Of a stretch of DNA of 64,000 nucleotides, positions 12,994 to 24,800 are shown piece after piece. This DNA is from Thunnus maccoyii. Lineage: Eukaryota; Chordata; Actinopteri; Scombriformes; Scombridae. The position numbers and the translations under genes were made by a program. The notes beneath the pieces are model-generated. The model did no database searches, was not told the origin of the DNA, and saw only the letters and a program-made list of their open reading frames with translations. Where the stretch lies: NCBI RefSeq assembly GCF_910596095.1, contig NC_056545.1:25567067-25631066 (forward strand), given 5' to 3'. Each line of letters starts with the position of its first letter. The stretch's first letter is position 1.

Positions 12994-14450
12994 GAGTTCC
13001 CTCTTCGGATAACACTAAAGCCTGGTTTCATGGACACAGATAAAGGATAATTTGACACAGTTGCTTTAGCAGTGAAGCAGCTGCCATCTGTAATCTGACA
13101 CAGATGGAACAGTTCAAAGTGATCATTTACATCTCTAACTGACTTTAAAGGTGCCAAAGTTTGTCTTGCGCTGTGTCAGACAAGGATGCGAAAACCTGCA
13201 CCCTTGCATAATCATGTCAGGAGGTAAGATAACGCAGTGTACTGTGAACTTGACCTTATTTAGGCCTCAGAGACTCCAAAATCATCTCAAATTTAAAATC
13301 TCAGTCAGTAGACTGTCCACTGCCCTGCTACATATGAGATGGGACAGATAAGATTTTGTCAACCATTTGTAGAACATGTGCCATGTGTTCCACATACAGA
13401 AAGCCATGAATGAGATGTGAGTCGTGATCATGATGTTACTACATGACGAGACAAACAGTAATTTTTAGTCTGTGTCCATATCTGGAGAACTGAAATTCTG
13501 GCACAATCTTAGCACCTTTAAAAAGACAGGACTGCAGGTTTTTGTCTCATCGTTGCCTTTTTGGAACATTTGACTGTTGATCAAAGTTTTGGGCCTCTGA
13601 CAAGTGCCTTTCTTAAAATCTACACAAATCACAAATGGGCTGTTAATATATGTATTTATTTAAGTGTGATTATTTATGTTGAAGAACACACTGCTGATTC
13701 ATATGCAGATGTAAACACAACATCTGACATTTATTTTGTGTGTGGTTTATACTGGGGGGGATAAGTAATTAAGCAAGTATTGCACATGTTAAGCACATTG
13801 CACATTAAAACCACACACCTGCTCACAGACAACCATAACAAACATCACTGATGTGATACAGGGAAAGGGGGAACCCAGGTTTATTCACATTGCTGCTCTT
13901 TATTTGATCAAGGGTCTTTATAATATGCACATCCTCTTTCTATGCTAATCTTTATCAGCTGCAATCCAAAGCATTGTACTGTGTAACATACCAAAGTCTT
14001 TTTACACAACACTGTTGTATGGGAACACAAACTTTATCTTTTAACTGATGTGTTTTTATAGCTATAAAACTTTATGATGTTCATAATTGAAATATTCAAT
14101 TATGTTACTATGAGATTTTACTAAAAATGATGCATGTTGGGCAGTACCTCTTATACACTTACCACTGATATTTAGCCTCCTAGCTTCTGATCCAACACAT
14201 TATCCACAGGGACAGCTTCGTTGACTCCTAGCATATCTTCATTTACTGACTGGATAATTCCTCCTTTTTACCAGCTGTAATGTCATGTAAATGTTTGTCA
14301 GGGACACTATGACAGTATATCATCTGGAATCTGTATACTTTAACCAGCTGTTTGGTCTGTGGTACCATTAGGGATCAATGTACAAGAACTTGAAATATGT
14401 TAATATTTAAATGACTGTTCTGTTGAAATAAATGTCAGTTTATAAAACAT
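12994..14450 (+). other. myo19: myo19 3' UTR
   Basis: AT-rich, non-coding stretch after the myo19 stop codon, ending near the AATAAA at 14427. No conserved frame or repeat is seen in it. Confidence 0.6.
14427..14432 (+). terminator. Polyadenylation signal, myo19
   Basis: AATAAA about 1.43 kb after the myo19 stop codon, the best canonical signal before the converging znhit3 transcript. Confidence 0.6.
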
Positions 14451-14575
14451 TTTGTTTAAATTTTCCTTGCAACTCAAGCTTTGTTTGCATGTGATTAGAT
14501 ATTTCACAAGTGACTTACGTTAACAACACTATAAAGCCTTACGTGTTGACTCAGGAATAATTGATATTATAAGTA

Positions 14576-14581
14576 TTTATT
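14576..14581 (-). terminator. Polyadenylation signal, znhit3
   Basis: AATAAA on the minus strand, 180 bp past the znhit3 stop. It leaves only about 140 bp between the two converging signals. Confidence 0.6.
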
Positions 14582-14760
14582 TCAACACTATGCACATACT
14601 GTTACATGGAAGTAAGATCAACAAAAATTACAGTAATTATACAACACATGAGGCACAATGTGGCCTATTAAAAGACATTTTATGTTTTAAAAAAAGTTCA
14701 ACCCCCCCAAAAAATATATTCAAAAAACTATCTGATAGCCAAACTAATGCTGGCACTGTT

Positions 14761-16997
14761 TTACAAATCCACAATGTCATTAGTTGTCAGTGATTTTGCA
14801 TCATTTTCTACAATTTTCAAACACTGATCTGAAAACTCGGCAAACAGGGGCTCCTGCATGGCAGCCCTCATCGCTTCTTCTTTGGTGTCTGCGCTGTCAA
14901 TGGACTGTAATAACTGCCTCAGATGGGGGTTGCAAAGAAGATCTCTCAGCTCTTTTGATTGACCTGTAGACAAAAAAAGAAAACTACTATTTACACCTGA
15001 CTTCTTTGAAAAACTTCAAATTGGATATGGAGTGCTGTCAGAAGAACTGAGGGGGAAAAAAATGAAAGGATAATGAATACCTAACAGCTGGAGCCTCTGC
15101 AGAGGCACTTTGTCAGTGACATCATCCTCATGCAGAAGATCCTCAACACTCCATGGCTCTGCAAAGACAGTAAAGCAAAAAAGTTTTTCACACAGAGCAT
15201 CAGAAAATCATGAAGGTTGAACTCTGTTGGTACTTTGATCACTGCTTCTAATGCAACACAGAAGTATTTTCACATGATTTTTTCTGTGATTTAATCTAGA
15301 CAAGTGACAAATTTGAATAGAACAGAACGCCAATTCAAAAGATCAGCTTGTCCAACTCTCTAGCTCAATGTAATGTAGGAAAAGAAATGCAGATAGATTA
15401 TCACAATAGTATTTTGTTTGTCATCTTTCTATATAGAGCAATTGTTTACAATAAGAATCACAGGAATGATGAGAGAAACAACAACGTACCAGCGTTAAAA
15501 GCATCCTTTGCTTCAGAGGCAGCGGGTGTGAGCTGCTGAGCAGGAAGGCAAGTGTCTATGGAGAGATATTAAATGGTGGATCAGTGGATGATGAGCAGTG
15601 TAATATTTTAAGATCACGGCTTGTTGAAACACACAATTATAATAACAAAATACTGAGATCAAGCTCATTTACCTTTGTGCCTCTTGTAGCAGCCAAGTGA
15701 ACAACTACAACAGGAAAACATGATTAATTTAGCTTGCAGATAAAAATAATGGCTGAATCAAGGTAATACACACTGACATCAGTAACATCAGCCATGTTGT
15801 TTCCCATTGAATGTTAGAAAAATGGAAGCTCCACACAAATTTCCCACGGGGAGTAATATTCCTTTTGCTGTTAAAATAATTCCCTTCATGTTTATTACAT
15901 TTGTGACTTTTGATATTTATTCCATTAATAAAGAATGTAGGCTCCACTTCCTGTAAGTCCTGCCTCTCAGAGTGGCATTTCATCAGCTGAAGGAGAACAG
16001 CATTTATTACCATTTGATATTCTTTAGAAATGTCAGGAAAGGTTTTAGATCTGAGAAATTCCTCATAACTGAGGAACATTTGAGCTTCAATTTGTAAGTT
16101 TGCAAGAAACATATTCCTGTCAGTCCAGTGTTGCAAATATAGTGATTCATTGTTTCTGGTTATGGACTCATTGTTCCATATCATATTTTTGGGGGAGAGA
16201 AATTGTGGATAAGTATAATTTTGTTACCAAAGAAACTTTTGGTGAAATTTAGACAAGTTTTGTTGTAATTTTGTTTTATCATAATTACACAGTAATATAA
16301 ATTTTGGGCCTCCCATTTTTCTAAAAATATTCTGCGGTATGAAACACCAAAAGTGTTCTGGAGTTTTCAAATATTCTTTTATCCATTTTAATTTAAAGGC
16401 TTGAAGTCCAATATCTCCATGCCACCTTCAACTCTCGGACCTGCTAACATCTCCTATAAATGATGGCATTCAGTTATTCGCAACAAAGATTCTCTTTCTG
16501 AACTGGTCTCTGGTTGCAATCTGCAACCTCACCGCTAGATGCCACTAAATCCTACACACTGGTCCTTTAAGTCAGATGCATAATCTGTTCACAATATTCT
16601 CATATTTTTAATATTTAGTTGCAAACGATCCCTTGTTTGAAAGTCGTGAGAGCCACTGTCATGTTTCACAGGCGTAGCTAACGTTACGTTAGTGTACTAA
16701 CTCGTAGTTAAGCTTTAGCCGCTGTTTTTTGATATTTTTCTTTATAGTTAGGTCTTAAAAACTTACTGATCTACCAAAGTTGTGGAAAATAGTCTTCCAA
16801 GATATTGATTACTGTGTGTGGATTCTTCATGCTCATATAACTGTTTTAACGTTTGAGTAGCACAGTAAAAAACTAGCCAAACAAACCGGAAGCTAACTAG
16901 CTCGCAGACAGAAAGCTGACGTCACTTACTATCTGATTTTGCAGGCTGGACATCTGTATTTTGGTGTCTGTTCGGCGCACACGCTGCATAGCTGCAT
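14761..16997 (-). CDS. znhit3: ZNHIT3, zinc finger HIT domain protein 3 (complete, 5 exons)
   Basis: Assembly factor for box C/D snoRNPs; with NUFIP1 it forms the counterpart of yeast Rsa1-Hit1. Exons on the minus strand: 16997-16930, 15704-15673, 15555-15490, 15158-15081, 14963-14761. Phases close exactly and give 148 aa (human 155). The N-terminal HIT finger has all eight ligands: C4, C7, C16, C19, C24, C28, H32, C36, including KYRCPAC and CYKRHK. It is split after Y23 by intron 1. The C-terminal half carries [10 protein letters not shown] and MQEPLFAEF, which match the human C-terminal domain used for the NUFIP1 contact. The start ATG at 16997-16995 gives the compact finger at the very N-terminus expected of the family. 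A longer frame upstream in another phase (17124-16897) is not the gene. Tail-to-tail with myo19, as in human 17q12. Confidence 0.95.
15729..16430 (-). mobile_element. Degenerate L1-type LINE ORF2 fragment in znhit3 intron 1
   Basis: The minus-strand translation from about 16430 reads, with stops and at least one frame change, [11 protein letters not shown], then [31 protein letters not shown] and FLSYEEFL. This resembles the region downstream of the reverse-transcriptase core in fish L1/Tx1-type ORF2 proteins. The last 151 codons (16184-15729) are still open. It is dead by stop codons and 5' truncated, and does not contribute to znhit3, whose exons 1 and 2 flank it. Confidence 0.65.
16480..16575. 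repeat. Dispersed teleost repeat fragment
   Basis: Contains CAACCTCACCGCTAGATGCC followed by ACTAAATCCTACACACTG and TCCTTTAAG, a phrase I recognise as recurring across teleost genomes. The family name is not known to me. Confidence 0.4.
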
Positions 16998-17124
16998 CTT
17001 CTTGGGTAAAATAATAAACCACGGATACCTTGATCAGTTGTTTTCCAATTCGCACGTGTGCGACGACAGGAAATACGTAATATCGCTTCCGGCCAATCTT
17101 TCCTTCAAAGTAAAAACAGGTCAC

Positions 17125-18258
17125 TTCAGCTAAGAATAAAAATAAAAGTCATACTATGACACATTGACACAATCAAAACACTGCTAGTGTGAGTTTAATC
17201 TTTTCATTCATCATGTATGTAATGTTTCAATCCCCATAGTGTACTTTACACAACACCCAGCTGCATCTTTAAAATTATACATATTACTGCATATATATTA
17301 TATATAGATATTATTTTATTATCATTATTTTACGTTTTTGTGACCAACCTTTTTATTGCTTCTCCCCCCATGTAGTTTGGAAAGGGTACAGGAAACACAA
17401 CAGAAAGGGAATTGTCATGCAAAGAATATACATTCCATGTGAAACAAAAACTGAGTCAAGATGTATCAACATCTCTGGTCTTTACATTACCAAAACAACT
17501 CAGCAAAAGCATGATCTATACCATATACCTATTGGCTGCAAAGAGAAGAAAAAAGACTATAGCTGCCAAGCTTACCATATCATCTATTTGTACACACATA
17601 TTTAAATTTATGCTGTACATAGCATATGTCTACTGTTGCAGAGTATACAGGTTCTTGAAATATACAGTCCAGTCACCCAGATGGAAAAACAGCATGTCAA
17701 AGAAACTGTACCCTCTTCCCACCTTTGCCCTCCATATCTGTTTACCCCCCAAAAATGACAGTAGTACAGTAAATATAGAGTAGTTTGAGCTCTTGAGCGA
17801 CCTTCATCAATGCTTGAATATATTCTATTTTAGCTCCTTGTGCCTGGGCACAAAACAATAAATTACTATGTTATAAATAAGGAACTCAATAAAAAAAGCG
17901 GGTAAAAAAGCAGGAACTGAACTCAACTATCATTCCTTTGAAATATGCTAAGTTTGTGGGGAGGTTTCCATGTTATAACCAGGATATGTTTTGCTGCTGT
18001 TAATTCTGCAAACAAAACTTTATGGTTATGGTTGATTAATCATTCAATAACATGACATGGTTTATGAAAGAGAGAGAGGATGGGGGCAACCTTCGCACAA
18101 AACAAGTACACTTTTAAACAAACCCACACAATATGGTTGTAAGTACCAATTGATTTTGGAATGCATAAGGTGCATAAAGGGTTTTGAGTAATTCTTAATT
18201 GGCATATTTTTCTTGGTGTTAAGTAAAATTATATATAGATACATATATATATGTGTGT

Positions 18259-18294
<36 letters not shown>

Positions 18295-18620
18295 CTGGAT
18301 ATGCATGCCACTCCTCTGGGATAAAAAGGGAAACTGTCCCCCCACCCCCACCCCCCCTCCAGAAGACACTTGACACTGACAGGAAAGAGAATTCATAGAG
18401 AGCAGGAAGAAAGTCATGACCAATGATCAAGTGAAGCAAAATAAGAAGGATGGAGGAGAGATGCCGCTTTTACAGAAACTATAAAGAGCAACAAACCTGT
18501 AAAGCAGCATATGTTGACCAGAATTACATCAGTTGTATTAAAAACTAAAACTAAACTAGATAATAAACTAGAAATTGTTGTTATTATCAGGTCTGAACAA
18601 TAGAAATAAAACGATCCATG
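17125..18620. other. Stretch between znhit3 and the NUPR1-family gene, no gene seen
   Basis: AT-rich sequence with no convincing coding exon. It holds a (TG)n run at 18252-18290, a C-rich tract at 18338-18358 and a minus-strand AATAAA near 17350. The far side could be an extended 3' UTR of the NUPR1-family transcript, but nothing proves this. It separates a gene block that is on 17q12 in human from one on chromosome 7. Confidence 0.4.
18252..18290. repeat. (TG)n microsatellite
   Basis: TG dinucleotide run with two TA interruptions, flanked by (AT)n. Confidence 0.95.
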
Positions 18621-18951
18621 TTGGTTTAGTTAACATCCTTTTTTATTGAATGAAAATACAGTATAACATCTTCTCCACCAACAGAAATGATTATACATGT
18701 ATATATCTACATCTATATATTTATCAAGCACACACCACTGACCTATATAACACAAACTATTCTTGCACAGCTGTAACTTGAGAGTAGCAGGTCTGGTTAC
18801 AGGGTAGAGTATGGAATGGAGAGCAGTCTCGTGACTGATTATTGGGCATATTCCCGATGTCACAGCTGCCCATTCACATCATCCACATCGGTCGGGAAAG
18901 GCAAAGACACTTGGCCACGGTCAACATCAGAAATCCAACGTACATCCAGAT
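18620..18951 (-). other. Untranslated last exon of the NUPR1-family gene
   Basis: An acceptor (TTTCCACACAG, AG at 18953-18952) pairs with the donor at 19849-19848, which lies 9 bases after the stop codon. The exon then runs to the AATAAA at 18647-18642. No continued reading frame is needed. Confidence 0.55.
18642..18647 (-). terminator. Polyadenylation signal, NUPR1-family gene
   Basis: Minus-strand AATAAA about 300 bp into the untranslated last exon that begins at 18951. Confidence 0.55.
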
Positions 18952-19094
18952 CTGTGTGGAAATCAGAATTAAATGGTCATCACAAGTCATTACATCAATG
19001 TTTTCTGTTAAAATTCAACCACTTGTTTGAACCAACTATACAGTATGGTAATAGTGTTTATGCACAATAATATTTATTTTCTTAAAGTTGCCAC

Positions 19095-19375
19095 TAAAGG
19101 TTATTTTCATTGCTGATGAATATGCATACTATTTTCACAATTAATCATTTGGTCAATAAAATGTTGGAAAAAAAGTTAAATATGTCCATCATTATTTCCA
19201 AAAGCCCAAGTTAAAATTTTCCAAAAGCAAAAAAAAGCCAGACATCTATCAACAACAAAAAAAGAAAAGAGACAAGCAGGAAACCCCCACATTTGAGAAG
19301 CTGGAAACAGTGAATGTTTTGCTTTTTTTTTTTAAAAATGACTTTTTTGAAACGATTATTCACTTATTAGAATTG
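19095..19375 (+). mobile_element. Terminal-inverted-repeat element, teleost AGAGCTGCAAC family (copy 3, eroded ends)
   Basis: Carries GGTTATTTTCATTG, TTGGTCAATAAAATG, CACATTTGAGAAGCTGGAA and GAAACGATTATTC in the order expected for the reverse complement of the copies at 8927 and 24686. It lies in the 3'-UTR intron of the NUPR1-family gene. The outermost inverted repeats are poorly preserved. Confidence 0.55.
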
Positions 19376-19858
19376 GTCCTCATTCACTGTCAGTTTACTT
19401 AAATTATCAGTTGTTTTAAGCTTTCTTTTTCTAACAACTAATCTAAGTTTAAGACATCAAATGGATCATATTAGTTACTCTACCTGAGCAAAAATGGGGC
19501 TTAGTCTGGTTGTATTATAATGTAAACACCGTGGATGGTAGACAGCTGTAAAAACAGTAGCCTGTAGGTGTTACAAGGGTGCTCGATCCATATGCTCATA
19601 TCAGATCGATCCTATTTACTGTGCAAATCCAGTAAGAGAAGCAAACTTAAAATTTCCAGCACATATTAAAATGCTGCTGATTGTGACACAAAAGAAGGCG
19701 TTGTTCACCTCACTGCTCGACTAGACCACAGGATCTAGTTATGTAAATATTCAAGCAGGAGGTAGTTTTGTTCAGCCATAAAGGCCCATTGTTTAACAAA
19801 TAGGACTTTCAACACTTCTTATTTCCAGACAAAAGAGGCATATTGTTACCTGTACACA

Positions 19859-20089
19859 TCAAGACGACGAGCTCTTGGTTCTCCTGCGTTTTATCTCGCT
19901 GTTGTGATATTTCTCTGCTATTTTCCTCTCGTGTCCGGAGGGGGAATGGCGGTTTGTGTTCAGCTCGATCTCTCTCTTGGATCTGCCTTTCCCTCCAGCA
20001 TGGCACGAGTATTCAACCAGGTTGTAATAGTCATACTGATCGTAAAATGCCTCCTCGAAAGAAACAAATCTTTCCATATCTGTCGCCAT
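19859..20089 (-). CDS. nupr1: NUPR1-family nuclear protein (NUPR1 or NUPR2 orthologue)
   Basis: Small, intrinsically disordered, stress-induced chromatin-associated regulator. The 76-aa frame is uninterrupted by introns (human NUPR1 is 82 aa). N-terminal half: acidic and tyrosine-rich (EEAFYDQYDYYNLVEY). From residue about 33 it has the family signature GGKGRSKRE, NTNR, SPSGHERK and NSE, followed by KRRRTK, a basic tail that fits a nuclear localisation signal. The signature matches human NUPR1 almost residue for residue. Neighbouring vkorc1l1 and gusb are on human chromosome 7, which also carries NUPR2, so an NUPR2-type orthology is possible; sequence alone cannot settle paralogy. A minus-strand TATATAA at 20166-20160 lies about 75 bp upstream of the ATG, with TCACGTGA just beyond it. 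A splice donor follows the stop after 9 bases. Confidence 0.85.
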   Translation of the reverse strand: MATDMERFVSFEEAFYDQYDYYNLVEYSCHAGGKGRSKREIELNTNRHSPSGHERKIAEKYHNSEIKRRRTKSSSS

Positions 20090-20159
20090 TTGGGAACGAA
20101 GTGTAGTAGTTTCTACCAGACAGCTCTCTTCGCGAGTAAACAGATGATGTCACCCTGTG

Positions 20160-20182
20160 TTTATATACACGCAGTCACGTGA
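20160..20182 (-). promoter_or_regulatory. TATA box and E-box of the NUPR1-family promoter
   Basis: TATATAA at 20166-20160 and palindromic TCACGTGA at 20175-20182, about 70-95 bp upstream of the start codon. GGTGACATCATC, a CRE/ATF-like sequence, lies between them and the ATG. A TATA-type promoter fits a strongly inducible stress gene. Function is inferred from motif and position only. Confidence 0.45.
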
Positions 20183-20371
20183 TCATGGCTGTGACGTTTG
20201 ATAGTTTTGGCTGTGGAAATATTGACTATATTGTATTTATCGTTTTTATTACTTGAAAATAACAAATGAATTATAGTTTGTTCTGTTATGTCATTTTACA
20301 TTATTTTCTGGATTTAATCTGTTTTGTTTTTTCTTTGATTTGTTTCTCTTATTTTGTGAATAAAGTTTGTT

Positions 20372-20373
<2 letters not shown>

Positions 20374-20412
<39 letters not shown>

Positions 20413-20850
20413 TAGATAGATATACGGATAGATAGATAGATAGAGTACTTTATCAATTCCAAAGGGAAATGAAAGGGTTGCAGCAGCCACCTGACATAAA
20501 TCAAAATACAAAAACAATGAGGTAGGTAAAAACAATTAACAAATAAAATTAAAGGCTAAGTTATATACAATCACTAAGTAGACTAACTCAAATATAAAAA
20601 AATAAATAGAATAAATAAAATTAGAATAGAGACTAGAGCTATAATCATAACTATAATACTATTTGCTGAGTATACACTGTTCAATAATGTTAATATATGA
20701 ATCTGAAATCTAACAGATATGATGAATAATGTAGTAAAATAAAAGGTGATCAGTCTGTCTTCACTGTGAGAGGAGGAGTCCCCTCCCCGTCACAGAGGAG
20801 AGTCACTGTACAGACTGATGACAGCTGTCAGCTGTATGCATGACAACAAC
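20374..20850 (-). mobile_element. LINE 3' end with (GACA)n/(GATA)n tail
   Basis: Read on the minus strand the segment ends TTTCCCTTTGGAATTGATAA then AGTACTC and a (TATC)n/(TGTC)n tail at 20444-20374. This is the usual terminus of fish CR1/L2-like LINEs. The body is truncated and has no long reading frame. A near-identical terminal phrase occurs in the opposite orientation at about 21505. Confidence 0.6.
20376..20444. repeat. (GACA)n(GATA)n microsatellite
   Basis: About 10 GACA units, then GATA units with one interruption. It forms the tail of the adjoining LINE 3' end. Confidence 0.95.
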
Positions 20851-21189
20851 ATCAACAACATTCATACATTCAACATTCATCAATGTTGGATATTAAAACA
20901 GTTAATCATAACACTAACTATTTAATAATAGTAGCCTAAGTGGTAATAACAATGTTGCTGACGTGTCGTTGTTTTGTGAGAAATTAAATTTAGGGACCTT
21001 TAATGACTGAAATATGGCCGGTCTCGGCTATGGAAATATTATTATCTAATAAAGTTAGGGCAATGCACAAAGTGCGGCTACAATGAAGCCTAATGTACAG
21101 TCCATTTATAGAGATTAATCCACAAATCACAGTTAATATAACACTCAACCATATAGGTTACTCTTTTCCAGTTATTATCGTTCTGCACA

Positions 21190-21550
21190 ATGTATAATAA
21201 TAAATATTTATATTGCACATTGCACACCGTATAATAATAATGATAATAATTCTACTCTTGCTTTATTATTTATTATTATTATTTTTATTTCATATTTCAT
21301 TACATACTATGTATATAATCATTGCACTATGGATAATAACTATTTTTTATCTATCTCACTACTCTCATTTTATTATATACGACGGATATAATTACTGCAC
21401 AATGTATAATAACAACCTTTTCTGTTTTGCTATTTAACTATTTATATTGTTTTATTCTATGTTGTGTGTGATGTGTGCTGGGCAGTGCTGCTGTGACACT
21501 TACATTTCCCTCTGGAATAATAAAGTATTTCTTATTCTTATTAAATAATA
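21190..21550 (+). mobile_element. LINE 3' end, opposite orientation to its neighbour
   Basis: A TTGCACAATGTATAATAA-like phrase is repeated several times, then ACATTTCCCTCTGGAATAAT and AAAGTATTTC with a short TATTCT tail. It shares the CATTTCCCT-TGGAAT-ATAAAGTA terminus with the element ending at 20374. Non-coding. Confidence 0.55.
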
Positions 21551-21771
21551 GATAAAAGAACAGCAGAACACTGCGTTGTCAGAAACCAGTGCATGCCTGT
21601 TACCTGATGGTTGTTTATTTTCTTGAATATTCCATGTTAAACCTGTTTCAGTTTATAAGTCCTTGCTCAGGGTGGTGTGTGCACTGTTACTCCTCTGCAG
21701 CTGCAGCTCTGCAGCTCGGCGGCCCGCCCTCTGTGTGGCGCGTGCTGACGCGTTTCCACGTCGCAGCTCTG

Positions 21772-21780
21772 TCTCGCGAG
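21772..21780 (+). promoter_or_regulatory. TCTCGCGAG motif in the CpG-rich vkorc1l1 promoter
   Basis: Nine of ten bases of the palindromic TCTCGCGAGA element found at TATA-less vertebrate promoters. It lies 44 bp upstream of the vkorc1l1 ATG within a GC-rich patch (about 21695-21845). Confidence 0.45.
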
Positions 21781-21823
21781 CTCGCTGCGTATGTATGCGT
21801 GTCTCCAGCTAGGCCAGAGAGTG

Positions 21824-24800
21824 ATGGCGGCGCCCGTCCTGAGAGTGTCCACCCCTCGGTGGGAAAGAATAGCCAGGCTTCTAGTTTGCCTGCTGGGCAT
21901 ACTGCTGTCTCTTTATGCTTTTCACGTCGAGAGGGAAAAGGCTCGGGATCCGAGTTATAAGGCCATGTGCGACGTCAGCAGCTCCATCAGCTGTTCAAAA
22001 GTGTTCAGCTCAAGGTAATTTGAATTCAGCAAAGAGCGCCGACAGTGAAGCTCAGTGAAGCTTTCTGCTATTGTGGCAGTCAGGGAAGGGCTGCGCGGGT
22101 TTTGCTGTCAAATGCACTCATAACATTTGCGCGCTGGCTGCCGGAGCTAACTGCAAACTATAACTGCAAGCTGCTAGTTTAACAACCTGTCTGATATATG
22201 CGAAATGTTAGCTTTCATTTAATAAGCACATCATTAGCTATATAGCCCGATGAAGCTAACTGCTAACCATTAGCCAACGCGACCCATCTGTTAACGTTGT
22301 ACTTCTTAGCCAGCAAGCTATCAACAGAGCTACCGGTACTGTTAAATTATCGATTGATAATGTTAATTGATCACACTAGCTGCTCTCTGTGTGTATGTAA
22401 CTGTTATTCATTTGTATCACCAACTTAAGCTCAAAAGTTATCAATAGCTTGTTCAGACTAACGTTATTGTGAATGTGTGTGTGTTTGCTGTTGCTGGATG
22501 AAGCCTTTCATTCCTAAACTATGTGTTTTTGTTGGTTACCTGGTTTATTGTTGATAGCTTTAGCAAAAGTAACTTTAGCTGTCACCCTGCTGTCATTGGC
22601 TGTCGTGCTAATGTCACCGGCTCTCAAGTCAGTCCGAGGGGTTAAACCCTACACCACCCTGGTTACCTAAAGGGACAGTGCGCACAGCTGCTCCAGAGGA
22701 CAGTGGAGGGGACTGTGACAGTGTTGGCTACAGTACCTGAAAGTGTCAGTGCTGCTCACCATCACACATTGTTACCAGTTAGATAACTCCACAGATGAAG
22801 CTGCTTCCTAAAATCACAGCTCGCGTGTAAAATCAAGTCTGTTAAGTTGTCACACCAGCTTTACTGTGGGTAATGCAACTGTTAGTGAATAACCCCACCT
22901 ATCTGATCTCACTGAATGACAGACTTGGCCCAGAGCAGATACTCAGCATAACAGGAATGCAACCTGGCTAGGATTTATTACGTACATTTGTAAGATGAGT
23001 GAGTGAGTATTAAGAGACAGCCTTGCCATTGTCATCTAAAATAAACTGTGAGCCATCAGTTGTTAGTACATATGTATGTGTATGTGTGTGTGTGTGTGTG
23101 TTTCAGAGCGTCTACACCAAATGTACTATTTGTAAAGACTGAATGTCATAATTTTGTCACTCTAAATGAAGAATTACAGCCGTTTCTACTTCAGTCCAAA
23201 CAATCTTGGTGTCCAGCGGTCTGATCTCTAACAGCATCCAAGGACTATAGATAAACTGGATACTCTATATCTTTGGTGATGCAATGTGTTGTATTTATGT
23301 ATTTTTAAATGTCCGCTCTGTGCATGCTTCCTTAAATGGCTATCAGTTTGAGATAGAGCCTTGAAACAAAAGCCAGAGTGCCTGCTGTAGTGAAATGAAT
23401 GGAAAACATGACTGCCTGTATATGGGGGGGAAAAAAACATAATTTATTAGACATGGGGAATAAACTCCCACAAAGTCCAAAATGAAATGTGATTGCTAAA
23501 ACATATTGCACACTAAGAGATAGAGACGTGCTATGTTTTGTTATTTTAAAATTATAACATACTTGGATGGAGACGTTAAGCTCTATCATGCTTCATTCTT
23601 CCCAAATATTTCTCCGCATGCTGTTCAGAAGTCGACTGTTGGTTGTCAAGACAGTCACTGAGACACAATGAGGCATTTTGTTGTGGTAAATGAGAAGAAA
23701 GGTCTGAGTTATTGAACCAGCTTCTTATCCTTATGCTCCTGGTGTAGAGCCTCAAGACACAAGAACAACTTTACACATTCATATTGAATTAATGCCTATG
23801 TTCAGTAATTATTGGGTCATATGAGAAGAAGAAATAAGTGTACGAATAGTGATATAACTGCACAGTCGCATCAATGTATCTCCAATTCACAATCACTACT
23901 TTGCACATGGTGTGTTATAATGTGTGTTATAATACGCAAGAAATGAAATCCACACTAAAAGTTTGTGTAGCATGGTAGAGCAGTTACACTGTTTCAGAGC
24001 AATAAGTGTTAATATTCTTGCTGAACACATTGGATACGTTGAACATTCCCAACAACAGAGTGAAACTACTCAATCAAGTAAAATGAACGTCTCTTTATCT
24101 TTTAATGCGCTGGCTGTTGTTTGGTTTTGTTGGAGAGTCACTGAATCTATCAGCACGTACAAAAACATGTTGAAATATGCAATAAATAGAATCTCAAACC
24201 GCTTTATAGCAGAGCAAAAGCCTCAGTTTTACTCAGCAAACAAATACAAACTGGAATGTGAGACGTAATGTGTTGCACACAGTAGGTTTAAAGTTAGTGG
24301 GGGACGTTGGTATTAACGGGTGGGGACAAGAGAGAATACTTGACATCAGCACGAGTAGTTGCACCACAGAAACTCAGACAAATGAAACGCCACTCTCTTG
24401 AGACAGTACTTTAAGAGTTCTTATAATCAGGCAAATTCAATAAAGGGGATTCCTTTTATGGGCTCTCATCTGTCACATGCACTGAAGAATTTGGTGGGGC
24501 AACCTGGCCTTAATCGTGGTACTCAAGTTATGTCAATAAGATTTTCCATTGCAGTCACACCAAGGTCAAATAATGAAGAAATACTTATTGTTTTACAGCA
24601 TTTGTTTTCTCCTCTTGAAAGGTCCAGATGGGTTTAGTTTGCAGTTTATCAACTGGCCAATCCCATCCATCAGAATGTTCTCTGTAGAGCTGCAGCGATT
24701 AGGCAATCGCCAACAATTTTGATAAACAATTAATTGTTTCAGTCATTTTCAAAAGCAAAACTGCAAAACTTTCTCTGCTTTCAGCTTGTTCAGTGTGATG

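Noticed and set aside
16897-17124. 75-codon minus-strand frame at the znhit3 start
   Set aside because: Overlaps the real first exon in another phase; the HIT-finger frame beginning at 16997 has all zinc ligands and the right splice phase.
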